Positions 35,221 through 43,833 of a DNA stretch of 49,758 nucleotides are shown here, piece after piece. Positions within the stretch are counted from its first letter, which is position 1; every line of letters begins with the position of its first letter. Made by a program: the position numbers and the translations under genes. Source of the DNA: an uncultured Clostridia bacterium (GTDB lineage Bacteria > Bacillota > Clostridia > Oscillospirales > Ruminococcaceae). The notes under the pieces are model-generated. The model was not told where the DNA came from. It was given only the letters and a program-made list of their open reading frames with translations, and did no database searches. The DNA is taken from the NCBI GenBank assembly GCA_947627985.1, contig CANQYD010000003.1, forward strand, positions 88,108 through 137,865, read 5' to 3'.

Positions 35221-35665
35221 ATATTATCATGTTTACCGCCCAGTAGATAAGCCCGTAGAGAACGCTTGCGGCGGTGCCGTAGAGGATCACGGGTCCCGCG
35301 ATCGCGAAAATTTTCGTACCTACTCCCAGCACCCAGCCTTCGGTGCGAAACTCTATCGCCGGGGAGACGACGGCGTTTGCAAATCCCGTGATGGGAACAA
35401 GCGTGCCTGCCCCGCCGTGTTTTGCGACTTTCGGATATAGCCCGACAGCCGTTAAAATCGCCGAAAACAGGACAAGAGTGATTGAGGTGTAGGCTCCCGA
35501 TTCATCCGAGGAAAGACCCGTCGCCTTAAACATCTCTAAAAGTCCCTGACCCGCAAGGCAGATAAGCCCGCCTATTAAAAACGCCTTGGGAATGTTTAAA
35601 TACGCCTTCGAGCGCGCCGCCGCCTCGTCCGCAAGCTCATGATACTGTGAATTTGAAAGCTTCAT
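35219..35665 (-). CDS. spoVAC: Stage V sporulation protein AC, orphan copy
   Basis: 148 residues with four hydrophobic segments and motifs YLNIPKAFLIGGLICLAGQG, LTAVGLYPKVAKHGGAGTLV and PITGFANAVVSPAIEF, typical of SpoVAC. SpoVA proteins form the channel for dipicolinic acid in spores, and SpoVAC itself acts like a mechanosensitive channel. The usual partners spoVAD and spoVAE are not adjacent, because rplQ lies next in the opposite direction. ATG at 35665 follows GGTGG. A sigma-G-like promoter is seen upstream. Confidence 0.92.
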   Translation of the reverse strand: MKLSNSQYHELADEAAARSKAYLNIPKAFLIGGLICLAGQGLLEMFKATGLSSDESGAYTSITLVLFSAILTAVGLYPKVAKHGGAGTLVPITGFANAVVSPAIEFRTEGWVLGVGTKIFAIAGPVILYGTAASVLYGLIYWAVNMII

Positions 35666-35685
35666 AAAAACCACCTTTTTTGTTT

Positions 35686-35714
35686 TATTATGCCGATTTT
35701 CGGGGTATTTATCC
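35686..35714 (-). promoter_or_regulatory. Candidate sigma-G type promoter for spoVAC
   Basis: On the minus strand GGATA, 17-bp spacer, CATAATA. This resembles the sigma-G pattern (GHATR, 17-18 bp, CATNNTA) and lies 21 bp before the ATG. One -35 base departs from the consensus. Confidence 0.45.
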
Positions 35715-35724
35715 CGAAAATTTT

Positions 35725-35752
35725 TGTAACATTTTTGGGACATTTCCGAATC
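35725..35752 (+). promoter_or_regulatory. Candidate ECF-type (autoregulatory) promoter
   Basis: TGTAAC, 16-bp spacer, CGAATC, 23 bp before the sigma-factor start. It resembles the Bacillus sigma-X pattern TGTAAC-N16/17-CGAC, as expected if the sigma factor drives its own gene. Confidence 0.45.
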
Positions 35753-35774
35753 TTAAAAGTGAAGCGGAAAGGAG

Positions 35775-36341
35775 ATGATCGCCTCGGAGGACGATGAAAT
35801 CATCGCGCTTTTTGAAAATCGTGACGAGAGCGCGCTTAGTGAGATCAAAAACGCATACGGCAGTCTTATGGATCGCGTCGCAAAAAACATTTGTCCCACC
35901 CGCGAGGACGCCGAGGAAGCGGTCTCGGACGCGCTGATGGGTCTTTGGAACGCAATACCTCCCGCAAAGCCGGATAATCTTCGGGCATACTGCTGCAAAG
36001 CCGCAAGAAACTCGTCGCTTAAGTGTCTTGAGCGGTGTCTTGCGAAAAAGCGAAATGTCAACGCCTCGGTGCCGCTTGAAGAGCTTGAAGCGGTCATGAG
36101 CGACCTCCCATCAGCCCGGGAAATGGAGGATTTGGAGCTGCGGCTCGTCTTGGAGGACTTTTTGAAGTCCGAACCCGAGCGGCTTCGGGTGATGTTTGTA
36201 AAGCGCTACTTTTTCCTCGACGGCATTTCCGAAATCGCGCATGATATGGGCATGTCCGAGGGAAATGTGCGAACCTCCCTCTGCCGCGTCAGAAAAAGGT
36301 TATGTAAATATCTTGAAAGGAGCAATAAGTATGGAAAATAA
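35775..36341 (+). CDS. ECF-type RNA polymerase sigma factor
   Basis: 188 residues. Region 2-like helices span about 10-80 (AEEAVSDALMGLWNAI, NLRAYCCKAARNSSLKCLER). A region 4 HTH is at about 140-180 (YFFLDGISEIAHDMGMSEGN then VRTSLCRVRKRL). It would redirect RNA polymerase to a small regulon. The GGAAAGGAG ribosome binding site touches the ATG, an unusually short spacing; no other in-frame start exists after the upstream stop at 35760. Its 3' end overlaps the next gene by 11 bp, the usual linkage of an ECF sigma with its control protein. Confidence 0.88.
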   Translation: MIASEDDEIIALFENRDESALSEIKNAYGSLMDRVAKNICPTREDAEEAVSDALMGLWNAIPPAKPDNLRAYCCKAARNSSLKCLERCLAKKRNVNASVPLEELEAVMSDLPSAREMEDLELRLVLEDFLKSEPERLRVMFVKRYFFLDGISEIAHDMGMSEGNVRTSLCRVRKRLCKYLERSNKYGK

Positions 36342-36936
36342 AGAGAAAATGTCAAACGCGGTGGGAAATCTGCCGGACAGCATGATTTCGGAAGCCCTTG
36401 ACTATCAGCCGAAGCGGATTGTTATGACCAAGAGAAAGATGATGACGGTTATTGCGGCTGCGGTTGCACTGGTTGCGCTCGTGATAGTACCGGTCGGAGC
36501 AAAGAGCTATCTCGATTCGCATCGGCTCGGCGTTTTCAATCAACAGAGCTCGGAGATCATAAGCAGCGAGATCATCACGATAACCGCCGAAAAAGCAGGG
36601 GAGAATATCGTGAAATTCACCGCCCAGTCAAATGATCCCGAATACTCCGACGTCTATATTTATTCCTACGAACTTGTAGACTACTACGGAGCGATGTCCA
36701 CGCCATACGGCGACAACTTCGGCAAGCTGGAGGGAAGCTATACCAACGACGAAAAAAATCTCAAAATCAGGGATCATGTTGAGAATTTGGCGCTATATCT
36801 TGAAAAAGAACCTTTCGGCGGGAAGCTGAGAAGGGAGACGGATTACACTTTGAGGGTGGAAGGCATAGCGGCAAAGAAAGCGGACGGAAGCGTGGTCGAG
36901 CTATTGGGTGAATGGACGGTAAAATTCCGCCTCTGA
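36331..36936 (+). CDS. Membrane protein, probable anti-sigma partner
   Basis: 201 residues with a ~30-residue cytoplasmic start (MENKEKMSNAVGNLPDSMIS), a KRK stretch, one membrane segment (about 36-52) and a ~145-residue extracellular domain of beta type, ending VELLGEWTVKFRL. This plan and the 11-bp overlap with the ECF sigma gene suggest an anti-sigma or signal-receiving protein. There is no recognisable zinc anti-sigma motif (HxxxCxxC). AAAGGAG lies 8 nt before the ATG. Confidence 0.7.
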   Translation: MENKEKMSNAVGNLPDSMISEALDYQPKRIVMTKRKMMTVIAAAVALVALVIVPVGAKSYLDSHRLGVFNQQSSEIISSEIITITAEKAGENIVKFTAQSNDPEYSDVYIYSYELVDYYGAMSTPYGDNFGKLEGSYTNDEKNLKIRDHVENLALYLEKEPFGGKLRRETDYTLRVEGIAAKKADGSVVELLGEWTVKFRL

Positions 36937-37075
36937 GTCTATCTCAATTTCCTGTGTACAAACACTCTCATTATAAATCTGTCGCCACCGGTGACACCTT
37001 GAAATTCTGACAATCCGACTTCTGACTTCTGTCCTCTTGAGGCGGTCGATTAGACCGCATTTCCCGTTCTTATTC

Positions 37076-37104
37076 GGTTGACATTCGGCATAAAATGTAC
37101 TATA
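37076..37104 (+). promoter_or_regulatory. Strong sigma-A promoter of glutamine synthetase III
   Basis: TTGACA, 17-bp spacer, TATACT, 41 bp before the ATG at 37145. A GCGGTC/GACCGC hairpin lies just upstream (37040-37055). Confidence 0.85.
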
Positions 37105-37144
37105 CTTTGAGTATCACTTTTTATAACTCATTTGGAGGAAATTT

Positions 37145-39229
37145 ATGCCAAACATCATTACCGAAACCTTCGGCAGCGCCGTCTTTAACGATCGTGTGAT
37201 GCGCGAAAGGCTCCCTGTGGACGCCTATGAGGCTCTTCGCAAGACCATTGAGTCCGGCAAGCCTCTTGACCCGTCGGTCGCCTCGAAAGTTGCCTCAGCC
37301 ATGCGGGACTGGGCGATCGAGCAGGGCGCGACTCACTTCACCCACTGGTTCCAACCGCTGACCGGTATAACAGCCGAAAAGCACGACAGCTTCTTAGCCG
37401 GGGAAAAAGCCGGCGAGCCGATCATGGAATTCAAGGGCAAGGAGCTCATCAAGGGCGAGACCGACGGCTCAAGCTTCCCGTCGGGAGGCTTGCGAGCGAC
37501 CTTTGAAGCCCGCGGCTACACGGCTTGGGACCCGACTTCCTACGCGTTCATCAAGGAGAACACCCTCTGCATTCCGACGGCATTTTGCTCCTACAGCGGC
37601 GAAGCGCTCGACAACAAGACCCCGCTTCTTCGCTCGATGGAGGCTCTCAACCGCTCTGCAAAGCGCATTCTCTCGCTCTTCGGTGTCGAGACCAAAGGCG
37701 TCGTCTCAACATGCGGACCCGAGCAGGAGTATTTTTTGATTGATAGGGATATGTACGCCCGCCGCAAGGACCTGATATTCACCGGCAGAACGCTCTTCGG
37801 CGCAAAGCCTCCTAAGGGTCAGGAGCTTGAAGATCACTATTACGGCATGCTCAGAATGCGGGTAAAGTCCTTTATGCGTGATCTTGACGAGGAACTGTGG
37901 AAATTAGGGGTGATGGCAAAGACCGAGCACAACGAAGTGGCGCCGTCGCAGCATGAGATCGCGCCGATCTACTCCACCGCAAACATCGCCTCTGATCACA
38001 ACCAGCTGACGATGGAGCTTTTAAGAAAGGTCGCACACCGCCACGGCTTTAAGTGCGTGCTGCATGAAAAGCCGTTTGAGGGCATAAACGGCTCCGGAAA
38101 GCACGACAACTGGTCGGTCCAGACCTACGAGGGCGTGAACCTCTTCGAGCCGGGCAAGACCCCGCGTGAAAACGCGCAATTCCTGCTCTTCTTAGTTGCG
38201 GTGATTAAAGGCGTTAATGAATATCAGGACCTTCTGCGGGTGTCCGTAGCCTCTGCCGGCAACGACCACCGCCTCGGCGGAAACGAGGCGCCTCCCGCAA
38301 TCATCTCGATGTTTTTGGGAGATGAGCTGACCGAGATACTTGAATCCATCGTCGAGGGAAGCGAATATGAGGGCAGCAACCGCATCGATATGGAGATCGG
38401 GGTAGATGTTCTTCCACACTTCAAACGCGATACTACGGACCGCAACCGCACCTCGCCCTTTGCGTTCACCGGAAACAAATTTGAATTCCGAAGCCCCGGT
38501 TCATCAAGCTCTATCGCGATCCCGACTACTGTCTTAAACGCCGTCTTGGCAGACGAGCTGGACAGATTTTATGATGAACTGAGCGGTGCCGAAAACTTCA
38601 ACGAGGCGCTTGAGGGACTGATAAAGCGTACCATCACCGAAAACCGGGCGATACTCTTTAACGGCGATGGCTACAGTGAGGAGTGGGTCAAGGAAGCCGA
38701 AAGGCGGGGGCTGCACAATCTCAGAACCACCCCCGACGCGCTTCCGCATATCTTGGATAAAGAAAACGTCGATATGTTCAAGCGGCAGGGGGTATTCTCG
38801 CAGCTTGAGCTCGAGTCGAGGTATCAGATCTATCTTGAAAACTACTGCAAAGTAATAAAGATCGAGGCGCTGACGATGATCGACATGTCTAAAAAAGACA
38901 TTCTCCCGGCGGTGTCTACATACGTTCGGAAGATGTCGGAGGTCGTGTCGGGGCTCAAGGGGATCGCGGACGTCGAGTGCGGGTTCGAGACGGACATGAT
39001 CAAGCGTCTGACGTCGCTCTCGACCGAGATGTACCGCAAAATGCAGAAGCTTGAGCAGCTGAGCGACGCCCTCGGCGCGAACACTCAGGAGACCGCAAAC
39101 CACATGCGCGACGTAATAATTCCCGCGATGCAGGACCTCAGAGCCTCCGCAGACGAGATTGAGACGCTTGTCGGCGAAAAGTATTGGCCCTACCCGACGT
39201 ATGGGAGAATGCTTTTTGCGGTGGAGTGA
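37145..39229 (+). CDS. glnN: Type III glutamine synthetase (GlnN)
   Basis: 694 residues, the length typical of GSIII and much longer than GSI. Motifs include [52 protein letters not shown]-like [35 protein letters not shown] and [20 protein letters not shown]. It makes glutamine from glutamate, ammonia and ATP and is common in Bacteroides and in Clostridia of the gut. It stands alone with its own promoter and a terminator. GGAGG precedes the ATG. No nearby nitrogen regulator is seen. Confidence 0.96.
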   Translation: MPNIITETFGSAVFNDRVMRERLPVDAYEALRKTIESGKPLDPSVASKVASAMRDWAIEQGATHFTHWFQPLTGITAEKHDSFLAGEKAGEPIMEFKGKELIKGETDGSSFPSGGLRATFEARGYTAWDPTSYAFIKENTLCIPTAFCSYSGEALDNKTPLLRSMEALNRSAKRILSLFGVETKGVVSTCGPEQEYFLIDRDMYARRKDLIFTGRTLFGAKPPKGQELEDHYYGMLRMRVKSFMRDLDEELWKLGVMAKTEHNEVAPSQHEIAPIYSTANIASDHNQLTMELLRKVAHRHGFKCVLHEKPFEGINGSGKHDNWSVQTYEGVNLFEPGKTPRENAQFLLFLVAVIKGVNEYQDLLRVSVASAGNDHRLGGNEAPPAIISMFLGDELTEILESIVEGSEYEGSNRIDMEIGVDVLPHFKRDTTDRNRTSPFAFTGNKFEFRSPGSSSSIAIPTTVLNAVLADELDRFYDELSGAENFNEALEGLIKRTITENRAILFNGDGYSEEWVKEAERRGLHNLRTTPDALPHILDKENVDMFKRQGVFSQLELESRYQIYLENYCKVIKIEALTMIDMSKKDILPAVSTYVRKMSEVVSGLKGIADVECGFETDMIKRLTSLSTEMYRKMQKLEQLSDALGANTQETANHMRDVIIPAMQDLRASADEIETLVGEKYWPYPTYGRMLFAVE

Positions 39230-39240
39230 CGTATAAAAAT

Positions 39241-39275
39241 AAGCTCGCTGATTTAAGATCGGCGAGCTTTTATAT
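39241..39275. terminator. Terminator between glnN and the XRE gene (probably bidirectional)
   Basis: AAGCTCGCTGAT/ATCGGCGAGCTT with loop TTAAG, then TTATATT on the plus side and A-rich sequence on the other. It lies between convergent genes. Confidence 0.85.
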
Positions 39276-39289
39276 TGATTATTTCGGCG

Positions 39290-40195
39290 CTATTTATCTG
39301 TCCTGATCACCAAATGCACGATCGCGCAGATAATGCCGCACACCGGGAAAATTGCCCAAGAGGGGCTCCAGATATTCCAAACGAAGCCGATCAGCAGATA
39401 TACCGCCGTCGCGGTGAGCATGATCACCCCGCAGATACGCCTCACAAGGCTCTTTGCCTTCTTTTGCCTGACGATCTCGGGCGGGTCGGTGTCCTTGATA
39501 CCCTGCTCGAAGTCGCACTCGCGGTTGTAATCCTCGACGTCGAATTTATCATGCGTGATCCCGGCGTAAATAAACAGCCAGACCGCAGCCGCCAAAAGCA
39601 GGAGAAAGAGCGTGTTTCCGATATCGGGGTTAATTATCATAGTAATTATTATTCCGATGAATATAAGCGCCACCCCGCCGGCGATGAGGTACGGAAAGAT
39701 TTTGGTATTGAATTTCTCGCGCTCTTCGGAGGCGTATATGTCGGGAATCACCGGGTTCTCACGTTCAAAACTGCTGTTTTTCAGCCCGAAGACGGTCAGA
39801 AGAGCGATCCCGACTGCAAAAAATATGAACACGATCCCGTTGACCAAAGAATCCATTCCCGCGCCGAAGAATTTTCTGAAATTGAACGACGAGACCGCCA
39901 CGCCGGCTATTATAAGGAATACCCCGGTCGCGATACTTTTGGCGAAAGAGGAGAAGTGGCGGTCGTATTTTTTGCGGATATCCGCCTTATCGACTTCGAC
40001 CTGTCCTTTTATCAGCTCGTCCATCGTGACGTCGAACAGCTCGCAAAGCTGGATAATTTTGTCCATTTCGGGGTACCCGCCGTCGGTCTCCCATTTCGAT
40101 ACCGCCTGTCGCGAGACGTTTAAGCGCTCGGCAAGCTGTTCCTGTGAAATTCCGTGGGATTTGCGCAGTGTCTGTAAATTTTCGCTGAAGCTCAT
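39290..40195 (-). CDS. XRE-family regulator fused to membrane domain
   Basis: 301 residues. Residues 1-62 are a Cro/CI-type helix-turn-helix (LRKSHGISQEQLAERLNVSR then QAVSKWETDGGYPEMDK). The rest has about six hydrophobic segments with a charged loop between them. Proteins of this form are frequent in Firmicutes and probably sense a membrane event and repress nearby genes; the ligand is unknown. AAAGGAG precedes the ATG. A promoter with an inverted repeat across its -10 lies upstream, consistent with autoregulation. Confidence 0.88.
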   Translation of the reverse strand: MSFSENLQTLRKSHGISQEQLAERLNVSRQAVSKWETDGGYPEMDKIIQLCELFDVTMDELIKGQVEVDKADIRKKYDRHFSSFAKSIATGVFLIIAGVAVSSFNFRKFFGAGMDSLVNGIVFIFFAVGIALLTVFGLKNSSFERENPVIPDIYASEEREKFNTKIFPYLIAGGVALIFIGIIITMIINPDIGNTLFLLLLAAAVWLFIYAGITHDKFDVEDYNRECDFEQGIKDTDPPEIVRQKKAKSLVRRICGVIMLTATAVYLLIGFVWNIWSPSWAIFPVCGIICAIVHLVIRTDK

Positions 40196-40244
40196 AATAT
40201 TTCTCCTTTTGATGATTTTTGCGCCTTAAGCACAGTAAAATCAT

Positions 40245-40285
40245 ACCTCGGATACCATTATAGCACCACCAACCCGAGGTTGCAA
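40245..40285 (-). promoter_or_regulatory. Promoter and possible operator of the XRE gene
   Basis: On the minus strand TTGCAA (40285-40280), 17-bp spacer, TATAAT (40262-40257). The inverted repeat ACCTCGG (40245-40251) / CCGAGGT (40274-40280) encloses the -10 and is a plausible binding site for the HTH regulator itself. Confidence 0.7.
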
Positions 40286-40420
40286 CTTATTTTTTCGGTG
40301 CTAAATTTAGTTGCGGGTGGGGGAAACGGGGGATTTTTGGGTATATCGGGGCTTGGAGGGGTGTTAAAACCTTGGCATGGGGCTTGGTGGGTCTTAGGGG
40401 GGTGAGCGGGGGAGGGGGCG

Positions 40421-40508
40421 GGGGCGAAGCCCCCCGGCGCCGAAGGCGCCGGCTGCCTCAGCGAAGCTGAGGCAGAAGCCGTGCTTCGCACGGCTTGGGC
40501 TTCGCCCC
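40421..40508. repeat. Cloverleaf core, copy B1
   Basis: Outer stem GGGGCGAAGCCC (40421-40432) with GGGCTTCGCCCC (40497-40508); a one-base linker, then CCGGCGCC around GAA (40434-40452), CTGCCTCAGC around GAA (40453-40475) and AAGCCGTGC around TTC (40476-40496). The hairpins directly abut. Confidence 0.85.
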
Positions 40509-40697
40509 GAGCCCTCTCACCCCACTCAATGTACGACAGAGGCACCGCACCCCGCGCCAAGCCTTCACATAACACCAAGCCCTGATAGAAGCATCATACT
40601 TCCCTCTGATTCGGCTCTATCGGGACTCGGAGGGGTGTGAAAACCCGGGCACGGGGCTGAGTGGGTCTTAGGGGGAATGGCAGGGGAGGAGACTGCA

Positions 40698-40784
40698 GGG
40701 GCGAAGCCCCCGGCGCCGAAGGCGCCGGCTGCCTCAGCGAAGCTGAGGCAGAAGCCGTGCTTCGCACGGCTTGGGCTTCGCCCC
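40698..40784. repeat. Cloverleaf core, copy B2
   Basis: Same three hairpins as B1 (40710-40728, 40729-40751, 40752-40772), with the outer stem 40698-40709/40773-40784 and no linker base at all. The surrounding sequence has diverged more than the core. Confidence 0.85.
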
Positions 40785-40929
40785 GATCCCTCTCACCCCA
40801 CCACTGTACGACAGGGGCACCACCCCCTGTCCCAAGCCTGCACATACCGCCATCCCCCCGATAGAACCATCACACTTCCCTCCTCCCGCCTCTGCCCTCT
40901 GATTTCTCATTTCTGTTTTCTATAAGCCC

Positions 40930-40958
40930 TTGCATTCCCCGCCCACCTATGCTATACT
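40930..40958 (+). promoter_or_regulatory. Promoter of the GH13 gene
   Basis: TTGCAT, 17-bp spacer, TATACT, 28 bp before the ATG at 40986. Confidence 0.75.
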
Positions 40959-40985
40959 TTAAAAAAACACCCGGGAGGTATCGGC

Positions 40986-42527
40986 ATGAAAAATTCACCC
41001 TCATGGCTCGACGGAGCCGTCTTTTACGAAATCTATCCCCAATCATTTATGGACTCAAACGGCGACGGGATCGGCGACTTTAACGGCATAATCTCAAAGC
41101 TCGACTACATCAAAGACCTCGGCTGCAACGCGATCTGGATGAACCCCTGCTTTGAATCGCCCTTCGGCGACGCGGGTTACGACGTCTCCGACTACTACAC
41201 TGCGGCACCCCGTTACGGCACCAACGAGGATTTAAAACGCCTATTTTCCGAGGTACATAAGCGGGGCATGCATATTCTTTTGGACCTCGTGCCGGGTCAC
41301 ACCTCGGTGGAGCACAGGTGGTTCAAGGAGTCGATGAAGCCGGAGAGAAACGAATTCACCGACCGCTACGTCTGGACCGACTCGATCTGGGAGGAGCCTT
41401 CGGGAATGGCTTCGCTTCGGGGAATTTCGGATCGCGACGGCTCCTGCGCGGTCAATTTCTTCTCACATCAGCCGGCGCTCAACTACGGTTTCTATAAGCC
41501 CGAGCGACCGTGGCAGCAGCCGATGGACGCCGCCGGTCCCATCGCGACAAGAGAGGAGCTTAAGAACATCATGAGGTTCTGGCTTTCCCTCGGCTGCGAC
41601 GGCTTCCGGGTGGACATGGCAGGCTCCCTTGTAAAGCACGACGAGAACGGGCGGGGCACCATCTCCCTATGGAAAAATATCCGCGAATTTTTAGACGAGG
41701 AATTCCCCGAGGCAGCGATGGTCTCGGAGTGGGGCGAGCCGGACAAATCCCTCGAAGGCGGCTTCCACATGGATTTCCTTTTGCACTTTGGTCCGTCGCA
41801 TTATAACGATCTCTTCCGCTGCGAAAAGCCGTTTTTCGGCGGCAAAGGGGACGTCTCGGAGTTCGTGAAGAAGTATATCGAGACATATAAAAGCGCCGGC
41901 GAGAAGGGGCTGATCTGCATTCCCTCCGGCAACCACGATATGGATCGGCTTTCGAGATCGATCAAGGGCGACCGCCTGAAGCTTGCGTTTGCGTTTCTTT
42001 TGTCGATGCCGGGGGCACCGTTCATCTACTACGGCGACGAGATCGGCTTGAGATATGTCGAGAATCACGTCTCGGTCGAAGGCGGATACGGCAGGACCGG
42101 CTCCCGCTCGCCGATGCAGTGGGATAACACAGCCAACGCGGGGTTCAGCTCGGCAGCTCCCGAGAAGCTCTATATCCGTCAGGACCCGGCAAAGGACCGC
42201 CCGACCGTCGAAAATCAGCTCCGCGACGGGAATTCGCTGTTAAACGAGGTCAAGCGCCTGATCAGTATCAGAAAGAGCAGCCCCGCGCTCTCAAACCGCG
42301 GAAAAATCGAATTCCTGCACGCCGAGAAGAACGAGTACCCGCTCGCGTATCTGAGAACAGCGGGCGATGAGAAGATTTTAGTCGTCATCAACCCCTCCGA
42401 CAACCCCGCAAAGTTTGAATGCGGGCTAAAGCCGAGAGAGGCGGTGTACACTTTCGGCGGAGAAATCACATCAAGCGAGGGCTATATCACGGCGCTGGGA
42501 ATCAGCGCGGGATTTTATAGGGTCTGA
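40986..42527 (+). CDS. GH13-family alpha-glucosidase/alpha-amylase-like enzyme
   Basis: 513 residues. The (beta/alpha)8 barrel signatures are YEIYPQSFMDSNGDGIGDFN, DLVPGHTS (region I), GFRVDMAG with nucleophile Asp210 (region II), VSEWGEP with acid/base Glu248 (region III) and GNHDMDR with Asp318 (region IV). A C-terminal beta domain follows (about 430-513). There is no signal peptide, so it is cytoplasmic. The QPxDGIGD-like start and SEWGEP resemble oligo-1,6-glucosidase/trehalose-type members; the exact substrate (isomaltose, maltose, trehalose, sucrose) cannot be fixed by eye. GGGAGG precedes the ATG. No transporter or regulator is adjacent. Confidence 0.92.
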   Translation: MKNSPSWLDGAVFYEIYPQSFMDSNGDGIGDFNGIISKLDYIKDLGCNAIWMNPCFESPFGDAGYDVSDYYTAAPRYGTNEDLKRLFSEVHKRGMHILLDLVPGHTSVEHRWFKESMKPERNEFTDRYVWTDSIWEEPSGMASLRGISDRDGSCAVNFFSHQPALNYGFYKPERPWQQPMDAAGPIATREELKNIMRFWLSLGCDGFRVDMAGSLVKHDENGRGTISLWKNIREFLDEEFPEAAMVSEWGEPDKSLEGGFHMDFLLHFGPSHYNDLFRCEKPFFGGKGDVSEFVKKYIETYKSAGEKGLICIPSGNHDMDRLSRSIKGDRLKLAFAFLLSMPGAPFIYYGDEIGLRYVENHVSVEGGYGRTGSRSPMQWDNTANAGFSSAAPEKLYIRQDPAKDRPTVENQLRDGNSLLNEVKRLISIRKSSPALSNRGKIEFLHAEKNEYPLAYLRTAGDEKILVVINPSDNPAKFECGLKPREAVYTFGGEITSSEGYITALGISAGFYRV

Positions 42528-43485
42528 TAGATGGCGGAAATTGTTAGATCAGATGACATAGGCGGGGACTTTTCCCCTCTGCGTTTTAAAGGGCTTTTAG
42601 GCTTTAGAAGTTAGAATGTCAGAGATTAGAAATCCCGCGCCGAGCCTTAGTTGAGACAAGTCAAAAAGGTTTTGCCCCGCTTTTCCTCAAAAAGCGGGCG
42701 GGTTCCAAGGGCGGAGCCCTTGGTCGCGCTCCGCAGAGCGCGAAATCTCCGCAAAAAGGACAGCGATAGCTGTCCTTTTTGCTTTTATCGTTCAAAAGAG
42801 GGCGACAAAGTCGCCCGAAGCCGGAGGGGTGTGGGGAACCGTGCAACGGTGCCCCACAGCCGGAAAAGGGCTTGGGGAAAACCCCGCAGGGGTTGTCCCC
42901 ACCATAACTATCTGTTGGGCGAGACGCACAGCGAAAACTTATTACAAATTTCGGACGTGAAAGCCGGAGGGGTGTAGGGAACCCCGCAGGGGTGCCCCAC
43001 AGAGCCGAGCGAAGCGAGGCAAAAGCCCCATCTTCCAAGGGAGAGGGGCTGGGGGTGAGGGTATCCCGGAAAGGGGTAAGCAGAAGCTGGTTTTGTTCCT
43101 GCTCAACTGCCCTTGGCAACAACGATTGCCTCGGTTGTTTCGCAGACAAAACCCCGCGTCTGCGGGAAAACCCCGCAGGGGTTGTCCACAACATAGTAGC
43201 AGCGTAGGAAGGAGTTAAATAATTGCTTAAATATAAAATAGCAGCCCCTCCCTTACCTACCCATTGTTAAAAGGTATTCGTTCATTTTCCCGCCGGAAAA
43301 TGAACTCATGCTATTTTAAGCAGACCCTCTCCCCACTGAAGTCTGCACAGACTTATAGTCAAGCGTCGCCTCTCCCCCTAAAAGGGGGAGAGGCGTGAAA
43401 CCCCCGCACGGTTTGTCCCCACCCCAACATAAAAGCAGGCGAATAAGCATTCAAAACATTTTAATAATGAGAATTAACGAAATAA
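42528..43485. other. About 1-kb non-coding region rich in small palindromes
   Basis: No frame here has a credible start and product. It holds two kinds of structure. Near 42675-42810 lies a row of separate palindromes: CCCGCTTTT/AAAAAGCGGG, CCAAGGGC/GCCCTTGG, CGCGCTC/GAGCGCG, AAAAAGGACAGC/GCTGTCCTTTTT and GGGCGAC/GTCGCCC. From 42830 to 43425 there are five related nested hairpins around a GCA loop. A 13-bp palindrome CGCCTCTCCCCCT/AGGGGGAGAGGCG lies near 43369-43396. Confidence 0.7.
42830..43001. repeat. Nested GCA-loop hairpin family (three clustered copies)
   Basis: Copy 1 (42830-42858): TGTGGGG-AA-CCGT-GCA-ACGG-TG-CCCCACA. Copy 2 (42873-42901): TGGGG-AA-ACCCC-GCA-GGGGT-TGT-CCCCA. Copy 3 (about 42975-43001): TAGGG-AA-CCCC-GCA-GGGG-TG-CCCCA. 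The inner stem changes on both sides (CCGT/ACGG versus CCCC/GGGG). Two further partial copies lie near 43163-43188 and 43396-43422. Confidence 0.7.
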
Positions 43486-43515
43486 AAAGAAAAGCCGCCG
43501 GAAAACCGACGGCAA
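43486..43515 (-). terminator. Terminator of the tRNA-Arg gene
   Basis: On the minus strand GCCGTCGG-TTTT-CCGGCGGC followed by TTTTCTTTTT, three bases after the encoded CCA end. Confidence 0.85.
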
Positions 43516-43517
43516 TT

Positions 43518-43594
43518 TGGCGTCCGCGAGGTGACTCGAACACCCGACCTACCGCTTAGGAGGCGGTCGCTCTATCCAACTGAGCTACGCAGAC
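43518..43594 (-). tRNA. tRNA-Arg (anticodon CCU)
   Basis: On the minus strand the acceptor stem GTCTGCG/CGCGGAC closes correctly. The D-arm is AGCTCAGTTGGATAGAGC, the anticodon stem ACCGC/GCGGT holds the loop CTCCTAA (anticodon CCT, reads AGG), and the T-arm is GTCGGGTGTTCGAGTC-like. The CCA end is encoded (43518-43520). It is followed by a strong terminator. Confidence 0.95.
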
Positions 43595-43746
43595 ATGACC
43601 CACAACAGGCAACGAATATTTTATCACGATTTTCCCCCGATGTCAAGCCCTTGGGGGATTATTTTATCGGGATATCGCTTCTGCGGCTGTTCAAACATCC
43701 TCCCCACCCCACCCATAGTGTTTTAAAAAAATATCCCTCCTGCGTC

Positions 43747-43775
43747 TTGACATTGACGCGGTGATGTGGTATGAT
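43747..43775 (+). promoter_or_regulatory. Strong sigma-A promoter of the GGDEF gene
   Basis: TTGACA, 17-bp spacer, TATGAT, about 58 bp before the start codon. Confidence 0.85.
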
Positions 43776-43833
43776 GGGTTGTGACCGCAGAGCGGTTAAT
43801 GCTTAATATACTTAACTATATCCTTATAGGGAA

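Larger units (their letters stand above)
40300..40900. repeat. Tandem pair of cloverleaf elements, copies B1 and B2
   Basis: Two related units of about 280 bp. Besides the core, both share GGAGGGGTGT, GTGGGTCTTAGGGGG before it and CCCTCTCACCCCA, GTACGACAG, GGCACC, AAGCCT.CACATA after it. The flanks resemble those of the copies at 9360-9925, partly in the reverse direction. No gene is supported here. Confidence 0.8.

Noticed and set aside
43531-43764. 77-codon plus-strand frame beginning MTRTPDLPLRRRSLYPTELR
   Set aside because: It is the well-known false frame produced on the complementary strand of a tRNA gene.
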